Below are positions 40,895 to 49,319 of a stretch of DNA of 64,000 nt, piece after piece. The stretch spans positions 1 through 64,000 of the forward strand of contig CAUYUJ010000196.1 in assembly GCA_963575745.1 (NCBI GenBank), in the 5' to 3' direction. Under the pieces are notes generated by a model. The model was not told the DNA's origin. It saw only the letters and a list, made by a program, of their open reading frames with translations, and did no database searches. The stretch is from Prorocentrum cordatum. Its lineage: Eukaryota; Sar; Dinophyceae; Prorocentrales; Prorocentraceae. Positions within the stretch are counted from its first letter, which is position 1; every line of letters begins with the position of its first letter. The position numbers and the translations under genes are program-made.

Positions 40895-41543
40895 CTATGG
40901 GTCTCCCAGGCGTCTGGCCCATTTAGGTGCAGCCTTTACCGGAGGCTCTGCCTTCTGATGACTCTGACCCGTTGGCAGAGGATTGGCAACGTTGGGCCCA
41001 ATGAGTTGGGTCAAATTAGCCGGAGGGTCACGAATACTTGGTTTCCAGATCTTAGGCGGGCTGCCAGCCGTGTCTATGCCTCCAGGCTTTGCCGGTGGCT
41101 GCATCGATGGAGATGCCGCAGGGTTTTCTTCAACGCGATGCATCTTCGCTGGCGGAGGATTCATCGCATGCGCTTCTGGGCCAAATTGTGGCGGAGGCGG
41201 AGCTTTCTTGGGCATCATTTTTTCGCCTGTTGCACATCCCTGGGCCCAACAATGCGTCGTTCGGCTTCTTGGCCGGCGGCGGCGTCGGTGCTTGAATCGC
41301 CGGTGGAGCCTTCTTAGGATCTGCCTCTCTCGGCCCTTCATCGGGCGATCCCCCCTTAGGAGGAGGAGGCAGCATGGGCGTTTTCATAAGCGCGTCGGCC
41401 TTAAGAATAGAGGGCCAAGCCTCGGCCCGCGGGGGCGGAGGCTTAAATGCTCTCTCAGTGCTCGCAGACGCCTGCCCTAGATGCGGGAAGTTCCCGGTCT
41501 CAATCGAAAATTGGCCGCCGGACGGCTTAGCCGCCGGCTCCAC
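40895..41543 (-). CDS. Proline-rich cargo segment split by a frameshift
   Basis: Two overlapping frames (41543-41130 and 41341-40895) join near 41230 into one Pro/Lys/Ala-rich protein: KAPPAIQAPTPPPAKKPND, then PKKAPPPPQFGPEAHAMNPP. Intrinsically disordered; a linker or RNA-binding tail is possible. A hairpin (41517-41538) encodes its first residues (EPAAKPSGG). Confidence 0.5.
41517..41538. repeat. Hairpin of the element B family
   Basis: Outer arms GCCGG/CCGGC, bulge A, inner CGGC/GCCG, loop TTA. Confidence 0.8.
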
Positions 41544-41573
41544 CTGTTTGGCTTCCGCGGTTTTCTTCGACTT

Positions 41574-42215
41574 TCATGTTTCTTCTTTGTTGTGTTCGAC
41601 TACCTTCGCGGATTCCTTGGAGGCCTCATTCCTGTGTAATGGGTGAATCTTTGTTAGCCTGACTCCCTTGTGTTGGAGCAGCCAAGGCCAGATATCATCA
41701 ATAGTGTCATCATCAAAGTGAAGACTTAGTCCCCTTTGCCAGGCAATCGGTTCTAAATTTGAAACCCAGGCCATCTGTGCCTCCCGGACTTGATCCGTGG
41801 CCTGTGTTCGATCGTCGTCTAGGTATGTTTCGACCTCGAAGTCCTGCTCCAAATTCCAACCGTTCTGTCTGGCAACATGTTGCAAATGCACATACGCGTC
41901 CGTAACATGAAGTGCTGCAGGAGCCCAGTGGCACAGTCGCAGCTCGTGCAAAACGTCACCAGTCGGGTCGCTCACATACTGTAGGGGCTTTCCTTTGATG
42001 ACTTTTGGTTTCTTAGTGAAGAAAACAATCTCAGCAGTTGCCCATATACTGTCTCCAAAGGTCTCCTCAGCAACGGAGTACATCGCGCGCGTAATGGGGT
42101 TATCGACACATGGAAAAGAATACACCCCAACCGCGTGCGCCTTGACATTTCCTCCGCATCTGAGATCAGAAGGAAGCAACTGATGAACCTCCAATATTGC
42201 GTGGAGAGCAGTCAC
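41574..42215 (-). CDS. Cargo ORF, 213 residues, unrecognised globular protein
   Basis: Balanced composition and no low complexity (SFPCVDNPITRAMYSVAEET, LHFDDDTIDDIWPWLLQHKG), so probably a folded protein. No catalytic motif recognised. Starts 25 bases after the preceding ORF on the minus strand. Confidence 0.6.
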   Translation of the reverse strand: MTALHAILEVHQLLPSDLRCGGNVKAHAVGVYSFPCVDNPITRAMYSVAEETFGDSIWATAEIVFFTKKPKVIKGKPLQYVSDPTGDVLHELRLCHWAPAALHVTDAYVHLQHVARQNGWNLEQDFEVETYLDDDRTQATDQVREAQMAWVSNLEPIAWQRGLSLHFDDDTIDDIWPWLLQHKGVRLTKIHPLHRNEASKESAKVVEHNKEET

Positions 42216-42239
42216 AGATACACCGCGGGACTGCTTTGT

Positions 42240-43082
42240 TCAGCCTGCGGATGGGTGAAAGACCTCCGCAATCTTTTCATCTGCCACAAAGAAAGGTAAC
42301 GAGAGCTCAACACAATGGGCAACGCCCACTCTATGAGTCTTCACCGACAACCTGGCCCAATTCAGACGATCAGCAACTGTGGCTGCTGCGTCCGCTCTTG
42401 ACCGGTCGGCTTTGACCCTAAAGAAACGCGCCCAATTCGGAACCATATAGTTCGGTTCCATAGGTGGGGTTTTCGTTGACTTCTGCGGCAGCTGGAAAGC
42501 AAGCCACGCTTCCCCGTTGGCGGCTTTCTGAACCATCTTTTGTTGATAGCTCCTAGCCGGGTTCTTCGCTTGTGCAACTTCTGCAGCGCGGCCATCCTCG
42601 CCTGGGTAGGCGTTCCCTGGCGTCGTGCCTCTACGGAGGCTTCCGTCAGCGATCGTGAATGGACGACGAAAATCATGGTGAACAATGTCTGTCCCCGTTG
42701 CGCTTTGATAAGGCAACCTCTTCGTATGCTGATACGACAAACGGCATGGCCAAAAGGGCTCCTCTTCTCCTGGGCTACCTTCTTTCGGCCGCTTCGGGAA
42801 CTTGTATCTGCCGCTGAGCCTAGTTGCGTCTCCCTCCGGGCATTTACCGCGAAGGTATCTCTCTGCTGTCACTCCAGGCGTTTCTACTTCTTGAATACGA
42901 GAAGGCGGCGCCAAAGGAGGACTGCGGGGCGACTGAGCCGTCCGCGCACTAGAGTCAGTGCCCGAAACGGCTGAACCGCCGGGCGCGACGTCTCCGCTGG
43001 AAGCGGCGGCGCCAGCCGATGGCGCGACGTGAACAGGGATGGCTATGTCACCCGAGGCCGACCCACTCACCGAAACGGCCAA
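42240..43082 (-). CDS. Cargo ORF, 280 residues, disordered N-terminus and globular C-terminus
   Basis: Residues 1-60 are Ala/Ser/Pro-rich and contain hairpin-encoded segments (42961, 43068). The rest has aromatic and charged residues (EPFWPCRLSYQHTKRLPYQS; NYMVPNWARFFRVKADRSRA). Overlaps the preceding ORF (43067-44323) by 16 bases in another frame. Function unknown. Confidence 0.6.
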   Translation of the reverse strand: MAVSVSGSASGDIAIPVHVAPSAGAAASSGDVAPGGSAVSGTDSSARTAQSPRSPPLAPPSRIQEVETPGVTAERYLRGKCPEGDATRLSGRYKFPKRPKEGSPGEEEPFWPCRLSYQHTKRLPYQSATGTDIVHHDFRRPFTIADGSLRRGTTPGNAYPGEDGRAAEVAQAKNPARSYQQKMVQKAANGEAWLAFQLPQKSTKTPPMEPNYMVPNWARFFRVKADRSRADAAATVADRLNWARLSVKTHRVGVAHCVELSLPFFVADEKIAEVFHPSAG

Positions 43083-44526
43083 GCCGCTCGGTGCCGCTGC
43101 CGGCGCTGCCTTGTGCAGCCCGTTAAGCGCATGTGCTCGTCATTTTGCGCGCCTTCTTCCTCCGATATTTGGCTTTTCCCTTTTGGCGGCATCCCTGGGC
43201 AGAATTCTCTCCGCGCGGCAAGAAGTATATGTCGTCTTTCCATGGGAACAAAGTCCTCATATGCCGCTCCCCGCTTGAGAAAGTTCACAAAATCCTCCGA
43301 GCAATATGAGTGCATTGCGCCACCTCCAGAACCGTCTGAGACGGCTGGAAAATCATCTCTGCTCAAAACTGTCCTGAACGGGCGACGAGCATTGAGTATC
43401 GACGTACTTATGTTGCCCGCGGACGGGGCCCAGTCCTGCCAGTACATGACTAGCTCATTAACGGCCGCTTCCTGCTGGGCATAACCGCCTTCTCTTGTCG
43501 CGCATGTCATGTGGCCATTCCGTGCGGTTGAGCCGCCGGGGGGTTGGCATAATAATAACACGGCTAGCTTGGCAGTTCTGGCCAAGTAGTCTGCACACAA
43601 CTGGCCAGCACTCGCGCTCACTATTTGCCCACCATTGTTCAATGCGTAGTCCTGGTGGTTCGCATTAAAGTGAAAGGTGTCTCCTGAGCGATGCCTAAGC
43701 TGCCGGTAGAGGCTCACTCCGTCGAGGATCATTGTCCTAGGAAACATTCCTATGGCTTTGTAGTGTTCGATCCGACGGTTCATTCTGGCCCGAACAAGGG
43801 TGGCAACATCGTCCCACATCGGGTCTACGCCATCTCCATCAACCTGCCAGCACTTGTGGTCCCCACCAACATACATAATCTCAATCGCCGCATCGGAAGA
43901 ACGGCCCATCGCGTCGTCCACCAGCTTGACCGCATCCTCTACCATTATTCTAAGGCTTCCTGCACATGCGAATGGGTTATCCTGTCTTTTTGGCCCTGTG
44001 CCAACTCCGTTCAATTCGCATGTGTTATCAACAATGTCGTTGAAGCTCCAAAAGGTGAAGCGCATCGGAGTTTGGGTCCCCTTTTTGAAGTGCCCATTCT
44101 TGTCCCGCTGAAAGTTTGAAGAAGCCTCCCGAATGGCCGAGACCAGAGCTCCACTGATGGCGTTTTGTGAGCTTCCAAACACGATTTCTCGCAGGTTGTA
44201 CTCAGGGAGAAAGCTAGACTTCGCCTTCCCGGGTCCATCCTTGAATACAATTGTGGAATCAGAAACAATGTGAACAAAAAAAAAAAAAAACAATACATAT
44301 TCGACCCGCTCTTCATCAAGCACAGCGGGCGGAAGAAATCAGTCATGGGTTTCCCTGTGTCTGACACGGCCGCAAGGTCCTCTCCTATAAATAGAATCCA
44401 CGAATGTCCGTTGACCCTGGCGATTTGCGAGATGGCCTGACACTTCTTAAGAAATGTCAGTTTGACTGCCCAGGTCTTCATCATCGGGTCTGTGATCCCA
44501 ATATAAAGATCAAGGATCTCGTTCAC
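43067..44526 (-). CDS. Cargo ORF pair across a T15 run; weak SGNH-hydrolase-like features
   Basis: The minus strand reads KTWAVKLTFLKKCQAISQIA and HSWILFIGEDLAAVSDTGKP in one frame (from 44526), hits a T15 homopolymer (plus-strand A15 at 44276-44290), and continues in the next frame as SDSTIVFKDGPGKAKSSFLP onward to 43067 (about 480 residues together). Three motifs are loosely like SGNH/GDSL hydrolases: FIGEDLA, EIMYVGGDH and a DxxH (GDTFHFN), but order and spacing were not checked against a model, so this is a weak hypothesis. The homopolymer may be an assembly error, decay, or a slippage site. Confidence 0.5.
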
Positions 44527-44594
44527 CTTCTCCTGCCAGTCGTTTGTGGGGGCCCCGGGATTAGCCGCAAAATCTCCCTGCGTCCGAAGATAAT

Positions 44595-45121
44595 CTAGGA
44601 CGTTCCAGGGACCTCGCCCAATGTAGGGCGGGTCATCCGGCTCAGCTTCGACCGCGGTTGGTCCCGACTCGGGCGGCCCACCCCCTCCACCTCCTCCTGA
44701 GGAGGAGTGAGCGGGTGGATTATTTCCCGTAGAAGACCCTGCTGACCCTGGCGGGGCTCCACCACCACCGGCTGGGCCGGGGGGTGCGCCGCCGCCAATT
44801 CCCCCGCCGGCTGCACCGGGATGGGTCGGCGGATGATCCGCCCTACATTGGGTTGCACCGGGATGGGTCAGTATGACCTGAGGTTGGGTCGGCGGATGAT
44901 CCGCCGGCCGCCTGCTGTCCGGCTCCAGGGCTGCCCAAAGAGGGCTGGTTGCCGTGCGGGGCTACCTGTTGGCTAGCCGAAGCGACTGAGTCGTTCGGTG
45001 CCTCCTCTGTCGTCCGCGGCCTCTTCGGCGGCGACTGCTCTTCGGCCTCTGGGTCGAGGCCGCCCTTGGCAAACCATTCATCAAGGTTTTGCGGTCTCTT
45101 CCACGGGCGCTGCTTTTTGCG
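44595..45121 (-). CDS. Pro/Gln- and Lys/Arg-rich cargo segment
   Basis: Short ORFs in alternating frames (45276-44962, 44858-44595). Sensible stretches include RPWKRPQNLDEWFAKGGLDP and PPKRPRTTEEAPNDSVAS (nuclear-signal-like), then a Pro/Gln-rich tail. Two identical GGCGGA/TCCGCC hairpins with TGA loop lie at 44828-44842 and 44891-44905, each after a GGTTGCACC- or GGTTGGGTC-type string, indicating a local duplication. Confidence 0.4.
44977..44998. repeat. Hairpin of the element B family
   Basis: Outer arms CCGAA/TTCGG, bulge G, inner CGAC/GTCG, loop TGA. Note changed bases in both arms relative to the CGGC/GCCG form. Confidence 0.8.
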
Positions 45122-45364
45122 CTAGTGTATCGCCTGTTCAGGAGAGGTCTCAAAATAGTTCGCTTTTGGAGTGGCAGTAAGAGCCTCCTCGACAACATGC
45201 ACTGGCGCGCGACACAAGCCTTTGACCACAGGAAGAGCAAACATTGCCCCCCAACCGCCCCCAGCGGCTGCGCCACTGGGAGGCTTTCGGGGAGAAGGGC
45301 CCCAGATGTTCACCCACACCTCGGGGGATCCTTCTGCCCAGTGGTCTATCACTGGTACGCTCAC
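45122..45364 (-). CDS. Cargo ORF, 80 residues, overlaps the preceding stop
   Basis: Opens with a GTG that overlaps the TGA of the preceding ORF (GTGA at 45364-45361), so it is probably a continuation by frameshift or a coupled frame: VIDHWAEGSPEVWVNIWGPS, then PKANYFETSPEQ. Function unknown. Confidence 0.4.
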   Translation of the reverse strand: MSVPVIDHWAEGSPEVWVNIWGPSPRKPPSGAAAGGGWGAMFALPVVKGLCRAPVHVVEEALTATPKANYFETSPEQAIH

Positions 45365-45981
45365 GAAGTCTCCATAGATAGTCTCACACCGTGCAGCAGG
45401 GCCGACAGTGGGACCAATGACCTCCCCTTGTTCGAGCGTTCGAACTGCGCGACGAGCCTCCCCTGGCAGGTTCGCAACAACTTACTGACCAACCTCGTCC
45501 TTCCATCGGGGTACGTCTGAAAGAACGCACCGACGGGGATTTGGTCCAGATCAGGGGGAGCGCAATCGAAACGGCATGTTGCCTTTCGCTCGGAGGTTGT
45601 CCAGTGTACTGTCCACGGATCCTGCGAAACCTGGGAGTACAGACGTTGGAAGATCGTCTGTGATGCTGCATCCAGGTCTGCCTTCAGCGCGGTCACGACT
45701 TTGTCGCTCCGCATAGACATGATGTCATGCCTCCACATCGTGTAGCGCCAACTCCACCCTTTCTTAAGTGCAAATGTGACTGTCCCGGTAGGCACCAATC
45801 GAGACCACTCTCTTAATTTGTCAGGAAAGCAACGGAAAGTTGGTCTCTCCTTCCAGGAGTCAATGTCCCCTGGACCGGGGATGGCCGCATCCTTTGCGGG
45901 CTGACCGTCTTGGAAGGCTGTTTCTGCTGCCCTTTTACGAGCAATTATTTCTTCTCCGCGAATCTCAACACCAGCTTCCAT
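45361..45981 (-). CDS. Cargo ORF, 206 residues, unrecognised globular protein
   Basis: Balanced composition with many aromatic residues (WKERPTFRCFPDKLREWSRL; LKKGWSWRYTMWRHDIMSMR; FQRLYSQVSQDPWTVHWTTS). No motif recognised. Lies directly downstream of the methyltransferase-like ORF, with hairpins 46036-46088 in the gap between them. Confidence 0.6.
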   Translation of the reverse strand: MEAGVEIRGEEIIARKRAAETAFQDGQPAKDAAIPGPGDIDSWKERPTFRCFPDKLREWSRLVPTGTVTFALKKGWSWRYTMWRHDIMSMRSDKVVTALKADLDAASQTIFQRLYSQVSQDPWTVHWTTSERKATCRFDCAPPDLDQIPVGAFFQTYPDGRTRLVSKLLRTCQGRLVAQFERSNKGRSLVPLSALLHGVRLSMETS

Positions 45982-46035
45982 TTCGATGTCTTCATCAAAT
46001 ACGACATCATTCGGGCTAGAATCTCTAAGCTCGTT

Positions 46036-46057
46036 CCCATCCGGCTGAGCCGGTGGG
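46036..46057. repeat. Hairpin of the element B family
   Basis: Outer arms CCCA/TGGG, bulge T, inner CCGGC/GCCGG, loop TGA. Paired with the next hairpin 9 bases downstream. Confidence 0.85.
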
Positions 46058-46066
46058 CAAGCTTCC

Positions 46067-46088
46067 TCACTCGGCTGAGCCGGTGAGG
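46067..46088. repeat. Hairpin of the element B family
   Basis: Outer arms CTCAC/GTGAG, bulge T, inner CGGC/GCCG, loop TGA. Neighbour of 46036-46057 with the same core but different outer arms. Confidence 0.85.
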
Positions 46089-46094
46089 CAGCCT

Positions 46095-47180
46095 TTATAG
46101 AGTTGTATCGAGAAGAACATTTTCTTTGATGTCATTCCCCGGATATTCCGCTTCGAGTGAGTCGGAAATGAGTTCGTCTTTGATATCATCTGAGCAGATC
46201 GAAACAACGTCCTCCCCCGACGGTTTAACCGCTGGGTCACCCAACGGTCGACACATGGGTTTGGTCGATGCTCTCTCGAGCGCGCGGGGGCCGCGGCAGG
46301 CTAGGCCGGCGTGGTCACCGCAAGGCGACCACTCGATCCGAAGGGGGGCCGGCCGCGAGCAGCCCGCGCAAGCTCTAAGAGACGAAACGGCAGCGGCACA
46401 AACGTGATCAGAGGAGGAGATAGGACGACGACGAGACGACAAAAATCTCTCTGCAGCTCGAGCAACAAGAAAATGGACCTGTCTGGCAAAAGCATCCGTG
46501 TAATCCTCTGCACTCTTGCATTCAGGTCCTCTGGCTTCAACATGCTCGTGCGCGCCGTCGCATCTGCGCTCAAGTCCCTCCGCAACGTCAGAGGAGGTAG
46601 AAGCTATCGTCCAGGGCTGTTTCATGAAATTACCCTTACTATCCTTTAATCCGAACGCACATCCATGCAACGCCGTCTTGACAAACTCTAACTCTCTCAT
46701 GAAGTCTGTTACCTGAGGGTCTATCCAATAATTACACTGGGTAGGCCACTGAATGCAAACAACACGCCCCACTTTGTGCACAGCGCGGGCAACTTCACAG
46801 ACATTCCAAAACAAATATCTGAAGTCAGTCCTAATACCACGACGCCTACGCATCGCTCTATGATTTCCAGTACGAACATAATGTGATTCGTTCACATATT
46901 GCCAGGGGGAACCTCCCGTGCAAGGCAATGAGCCCCCCAACGTAATGTGTTTTCCCTTGAACATTCTAATATCGTTCAGAGCTAACCTAAGTCCCTCATC
47001 CGTCCTCATATCTTCCGTCTCAGTATATCGAATCACCTTACGCGAATTGTCAAAGAAAAAATCGGGTTTCCTATCCTGCTCCGAGGACCACAACAATATT
47101 CTAACAAGAGTCTTTCCCCGGTCCACTGAATGGCCGGGGCGCAATCTTCTCGGATCCAGAACTCTGTGTATCCGGTCCAT
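46095..47180 (-). CDS. Methyltransferase-fold-like protein downstream of RNase H (element B), main part
   Basis: Residues 78-96 (HITLGGSLPCTGGSPWQY) carry a Pro-Cys in a small-residue loop like motif IV of C5-cytosine methyltransferases; residues 138-147 (GRVVCIQWPT) resemble motif VI; later AALHGCAFGL-, KQPWTIAST- and RRCDGAHEHVE-type strings complete a block I recall as recurrent in dinoflagellate retroelements. The glycine-loop motif lies in the overlapping upstream ORF (LLLEYCCGPRSRIG, about 47101-47060), so a frameshift near 47050 splits the gene. Possible role: modifying element DNA or RNA, or a degenerate structural fold. Catalysis is unproven. The C-terminal 120 residues are low-complexity, with hairpin 46215-46236 encoding VKPSGED. 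Confidence 0.65.
   Translation of the reverse strand: MDRIHRVLDPRRLRPGHSVDRGKTLVRILLWSSEQDRKPDFFFDNSRKVIRYTETEDMRTDEGLRLALNDIRMFKGKHITLGGSLPCTGGSPWQYVNESHYVRTGNHRAMRRRRGIRTDFRYLFWNVCEVARAVHKVGRVVCIQWPTQCNYWIDPQVTDFMRELEFVKTALHGCAFGLKDSKGNFMKQPWTIASTSSDVAEGLERRCDGAHEHVEARGPECKSAEDYTDAFARQVHFLVARAAERFLSSRRRPISSSDHVCAAAVSSLRACAGCSRPAPLRIEWSPCGDHAGLACRGPRALERASTKPMCRPLGDPAVKPSGEDVVSICSDDIKDELISDSLEAEYPGNDIKENVLLDTTL
46215..46236. repeat. Hairpin of the element B family
   Basis: Outer arms CCCCG/CTGGG (one mismatch), bulge A, inner CGGT/ACCG, loop TTA. The inner pair is changed on both sides relative to CGGC/GCCG. Confidence 0.75.
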
Positions 47181-47842
47181 CTACTTGGGCAATAGTCGCC
47201 ATCGCTGGAATCGCCATTCGAATTATGTTCTAACGGGTGATGATGTTTACTCTCTTCGTCGCGCCAATTATCAATACGGTCAACCGTCAAACCTTGTCGG
47301 GCATTAACGGCGCAGGTGCGACGCCGATCATCTAACTTATCCGGGTCGATGGGACACTCACCGATTGCTGGCGTAAACGTAACAAGTCTCGGAACGAAAT
47401 GCCATCGTTTCAAACTCTGTCCTTGTTGTGTCCACGAATCCTTTTTGTCCAGAAAATTGGCAGCCGCCGCAGGTGGAGGATGAGGAATGAGAAGGTCGTG
47501 GTCAGGTATATATTCCGCTTCTCTCGGCAATATCGAAGTATCTGACTCAGTTCCGCTGTCCGTCATGTCAAACATTGCTTTCATTTCACGATTGGAACCT
47601 TTCGTAGTTATGTCCTCCATCGTTATGATTTTCTCGGAGCTTCTGCTGTAACCTTCTTCGGTCGTTATAAGAGCATTGCCACCTGCTTCCACGGCTAGGC
47701 CGGGCGCATTCGCAACCACAGCTATGCTGGGAGCGTATGCCACCACGGCTTTGCCGGGGGCGGCCATAACGGGCTTCCCCTTATTGGGGCGCTTCTTCTC
47801 GTTCTTCATCTTTTTACTAGGTACAATAGCTCCTCTCCGCAA
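47033..47842 (-). CDS. N-terminal part of the methyltransferase-like protein (element B)
   Basis: Residues 28-52 are three 9-residue repeats (APGKAVVAY, APSIAVVAN, APGLAVEA) encoded by the 27-base hairpin repeats at 47692-47756. A conserved-looking block follows (KRWHFVPRLVTFTPAIGECP, then VDRIDNWRDEE and RWTGYTEFWI), next the possible S-adenosylmethionine loop LLLEYCCGPRSRIG (residues 245-258). The frame is then lost into the ORF starting 47180. I recall the RWTG...F and EFCC-type strings in related dinoflagellate polyproteins. Confidence 0.6.
   Translation of the reverse strand: MRRGAIVPSKKMKNEKKRPNKGKPVMAAPGKAVVAYAPSIAVVANAPGLAVEAGGNALITTEEGYSRSSEKIITMEDITTKGSNREMKAMFDMTDSGTESDTSILPREAEYIPDHDLLIPHPPPAAAANFLDKKDSWTQQGQSLKRWHFVPRLVTFTPAIGECPIDPDKLDDRRRTCAVNARQGLTVDRIDNWRDEESKHHHPLEHNSNGDSSDGDYCPSRWTGYTEFWIREDCAPAIQWTGERLLLEYCCGPRSRIGNPIFSLTIRVR
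47692..47756. repeat. Three hairpins at exact 27-base spacing with compensatory change
   Basis: Cores at 47692 (CGGC/GCCG, loop TAG), 47719 (CAGC/GCTG, loop TAT) and 47746 (CGGC/GCCG, loop TTT). The middle copy changes G to A in one arm and C to T in the other, preserving pairing. Each sits in a 9-codon repeat. Confidence 0.8.
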
Positions 47843-47925
47843 GGCCGAACTGGGCCTAAGCGGGGCTTCACAATCCCGCCGGGTTTCAGGGGAAGTCCGT
47901 CTGAAAACGTCGAATCTAGATAGTC

Positions 47926-47947
47926 CTGGTACCGCTTAGCGGCCCAG
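47926..47947. repeat. Hairpin of the element B family
   Basis: Outer arms CTGG/CCAG, internal loop TA/C, inner CCGC/GCGG, loop TTA. Lies between RNase H and the methyltransferase-like ORF. Confidence 0.75.
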
Positions 47948-47976
47948 AATTTGGGTGTAACAATGTTGACAAGGCA

Positions 47977-48606
47977 TCAAACTTTAACCCAAGCCAAAGG
48001 GTCAGTGAACCTCTTGGTGCCAATGTCTGCAGCCTCGTTTTGAATTCTTTCGCATTGGAGCTCAACAAGGCCACGAGAAAACTGTTCGGACACAACTGCT
48101 GCATCAATCCGATGTGTTCTCGGTAGGTACATGAATTTCATTGACCCACCTGCTTTGATTACTTTACAAACTGCTTGATTGTCTCCTGAGAACAAACATC
48201 GCACTGGTCTGTCGAGCAGTACTTCCCAAAGCGGTAGTGCTGCAAGCAGTTCTTTGCGCAAAACAAGGCCAGCAGCGACAATATCTGCCTCAAGTGTACT
48301 GTGGGAAACGCATGTCTGTCGTTGCGATCCCATAGACTGTCCAGATCTAGCCTAAGGACCCCAAATGCCTTGAACACTGGCACTCGTGCTACGATGCGTT
48401 CGAATGTCACTTGCGAGATATGCGTCAGAGTATTGTTTCAACAAGACATCTTCCAGTTTGTCACCCACCCACGAAGTCATGCGGTAGTGGGAGGTACATT
48501 TTATATAGCGTATGAGGCGGAAAAGATCCATGTCTTGTTGCTCTGCCCATTTGGTAATGCAACTGGCAGTCTGGCATGCAGCGCGGAGCAAGTCACATCT
48601 GGCCAT
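47977..48606 (-). CDS. pol: RNase H domain of element B
   Basis: Two frames. The upstream one (48606-48352) has MDLFRLIRYIKCTSHYRMTS and YSDAYLASDIRTHRSTSAS, the first RNase H strand with its Asp. The downstream one (48333-47977) has HSTLEADIVAAGLVLRKELL (Glu), CLFSGDNQAVCKVI (Asp), YLPRTHRIDAAVV and NEAADIGTKRF (final Asp). This is the classic copia RNase H layout. One frameshift lies near 48345. Confidence 0.85.
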
Positions 48607-48931
48607 TCTCGCACCAAAAAGGCATTTTCATCAAGACTGTTGCTGCAACGGGCTGAAGCACGCCCGACTGCGTCGGTGGCTCTGGGTCATCGGGGCTCGC
48701 TGCTGCGGCGTCAAGGCCAATAACTTTCTGATCAGGAGGGCCTGGGTCAAAGTTAATGCGTAATGCTGATGCTACTGCCGGGGAGTAAATCTGTCCTCTA
48801 GGGCCTCCTTGGCCACCCTCGAGATCAGTTAATTTAGGGCCAAAAGGGGTTCCCGCAGCTGGGTAAGTAGCTGGATCAGTGTCCGTCAGTTGAGCATATA
48901 GTGTAACACGGGAATCGAAGAATTCTGTCAT
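48593..48931 (-). CDS. pol: RT-RNase H connection segment of element B
   Basis: Reads GMTEFFDSRVTLYAQLT then TYPAAGTPFGP, the linker typical after the RT thumb in dinoflagellate copia elements, and ends GVLQPVAATVLMKM where the frame shifts into ARCDLLRAACQTAS of the RNase H ORF. Hairpins 48664 and 48980 lie in or just before it. Confidence 0.65.
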   Translation of the reverse strand: MTEFFDSRVTLYAQLTDTDPATYPAAGTPFGPKLTDLEGGQGGPRGQIYSPAVASALRINFDPGPPDQKVIGLDAAAASPDDPEPPTQSGVLQPVAATVLMKMPFWCENGQM

Positions 48932-48979
48932 GCCATTTTCTATGACTTTGGCTAGTTTCGGCTCTCTCGGTTGGCATGG

Positions 48980-49001
48980 CTCGGACGGCTGCGCCGCCGA
49001 G
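48980..49001. repeat. Hairpin of the element B family
   Basis: Outer arms CTCGG/CCGAG, bulge A, inner CGGC/GCCG, loop TGC. Lies in an Ala/Gln/Pro/Ser-encoding linker. Confidence 0.85.
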
Positions 49002-49097
49002 TCACCCCCCGTTCCCCCCTCGCTACTCTCATCTGTGACGGAGGTGTTTTTTCTGAACCTTAGGAGGAGGCGGGTCTAAGATGGTCGGTAACTCCCC

Positions 49098-49319
49098 TTA
49101 CCATTCAACCCACTGTGCTGGGAGTCTATGTTCACATCCCAAATATATTCCAACAGCCGTTGGTGGGTCTATTGTTATTCCCTGGTGACAATGTTCAAAG
49201 GGTTCTTGTAGTAGTTTCCAGCCCTCTGCAAGCTTGTCGGCAGGTCCCGACAGCTTGAAATCATCAACATAGGTACTCAGGAAGATTTGGAATTCTTTGT
49301 GAAGAAACAGCTGCGCCAC
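49098..49319 (-). CDS. pol: Reverse transcriptase catalytic segment (YVDD), element B
   Basis: AQLFLHKEFQIFLSTYVDDF contains the catalytic YVDD (Asp codon 49265-49263), followed by KLSGPADKLAEGWKLLQ and a YLGCEH string. Overlaps the preceding RT ORF by a frameshift near 49310. Confidence 0.85.
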   Translation of the reverse strand: MAQLFLHKEFQIFLSTYVDDFKLSGPADKLAEGWKLLQEPFEHCHQGITIDPPTAVGIYLGCEHRLPAQWVEW

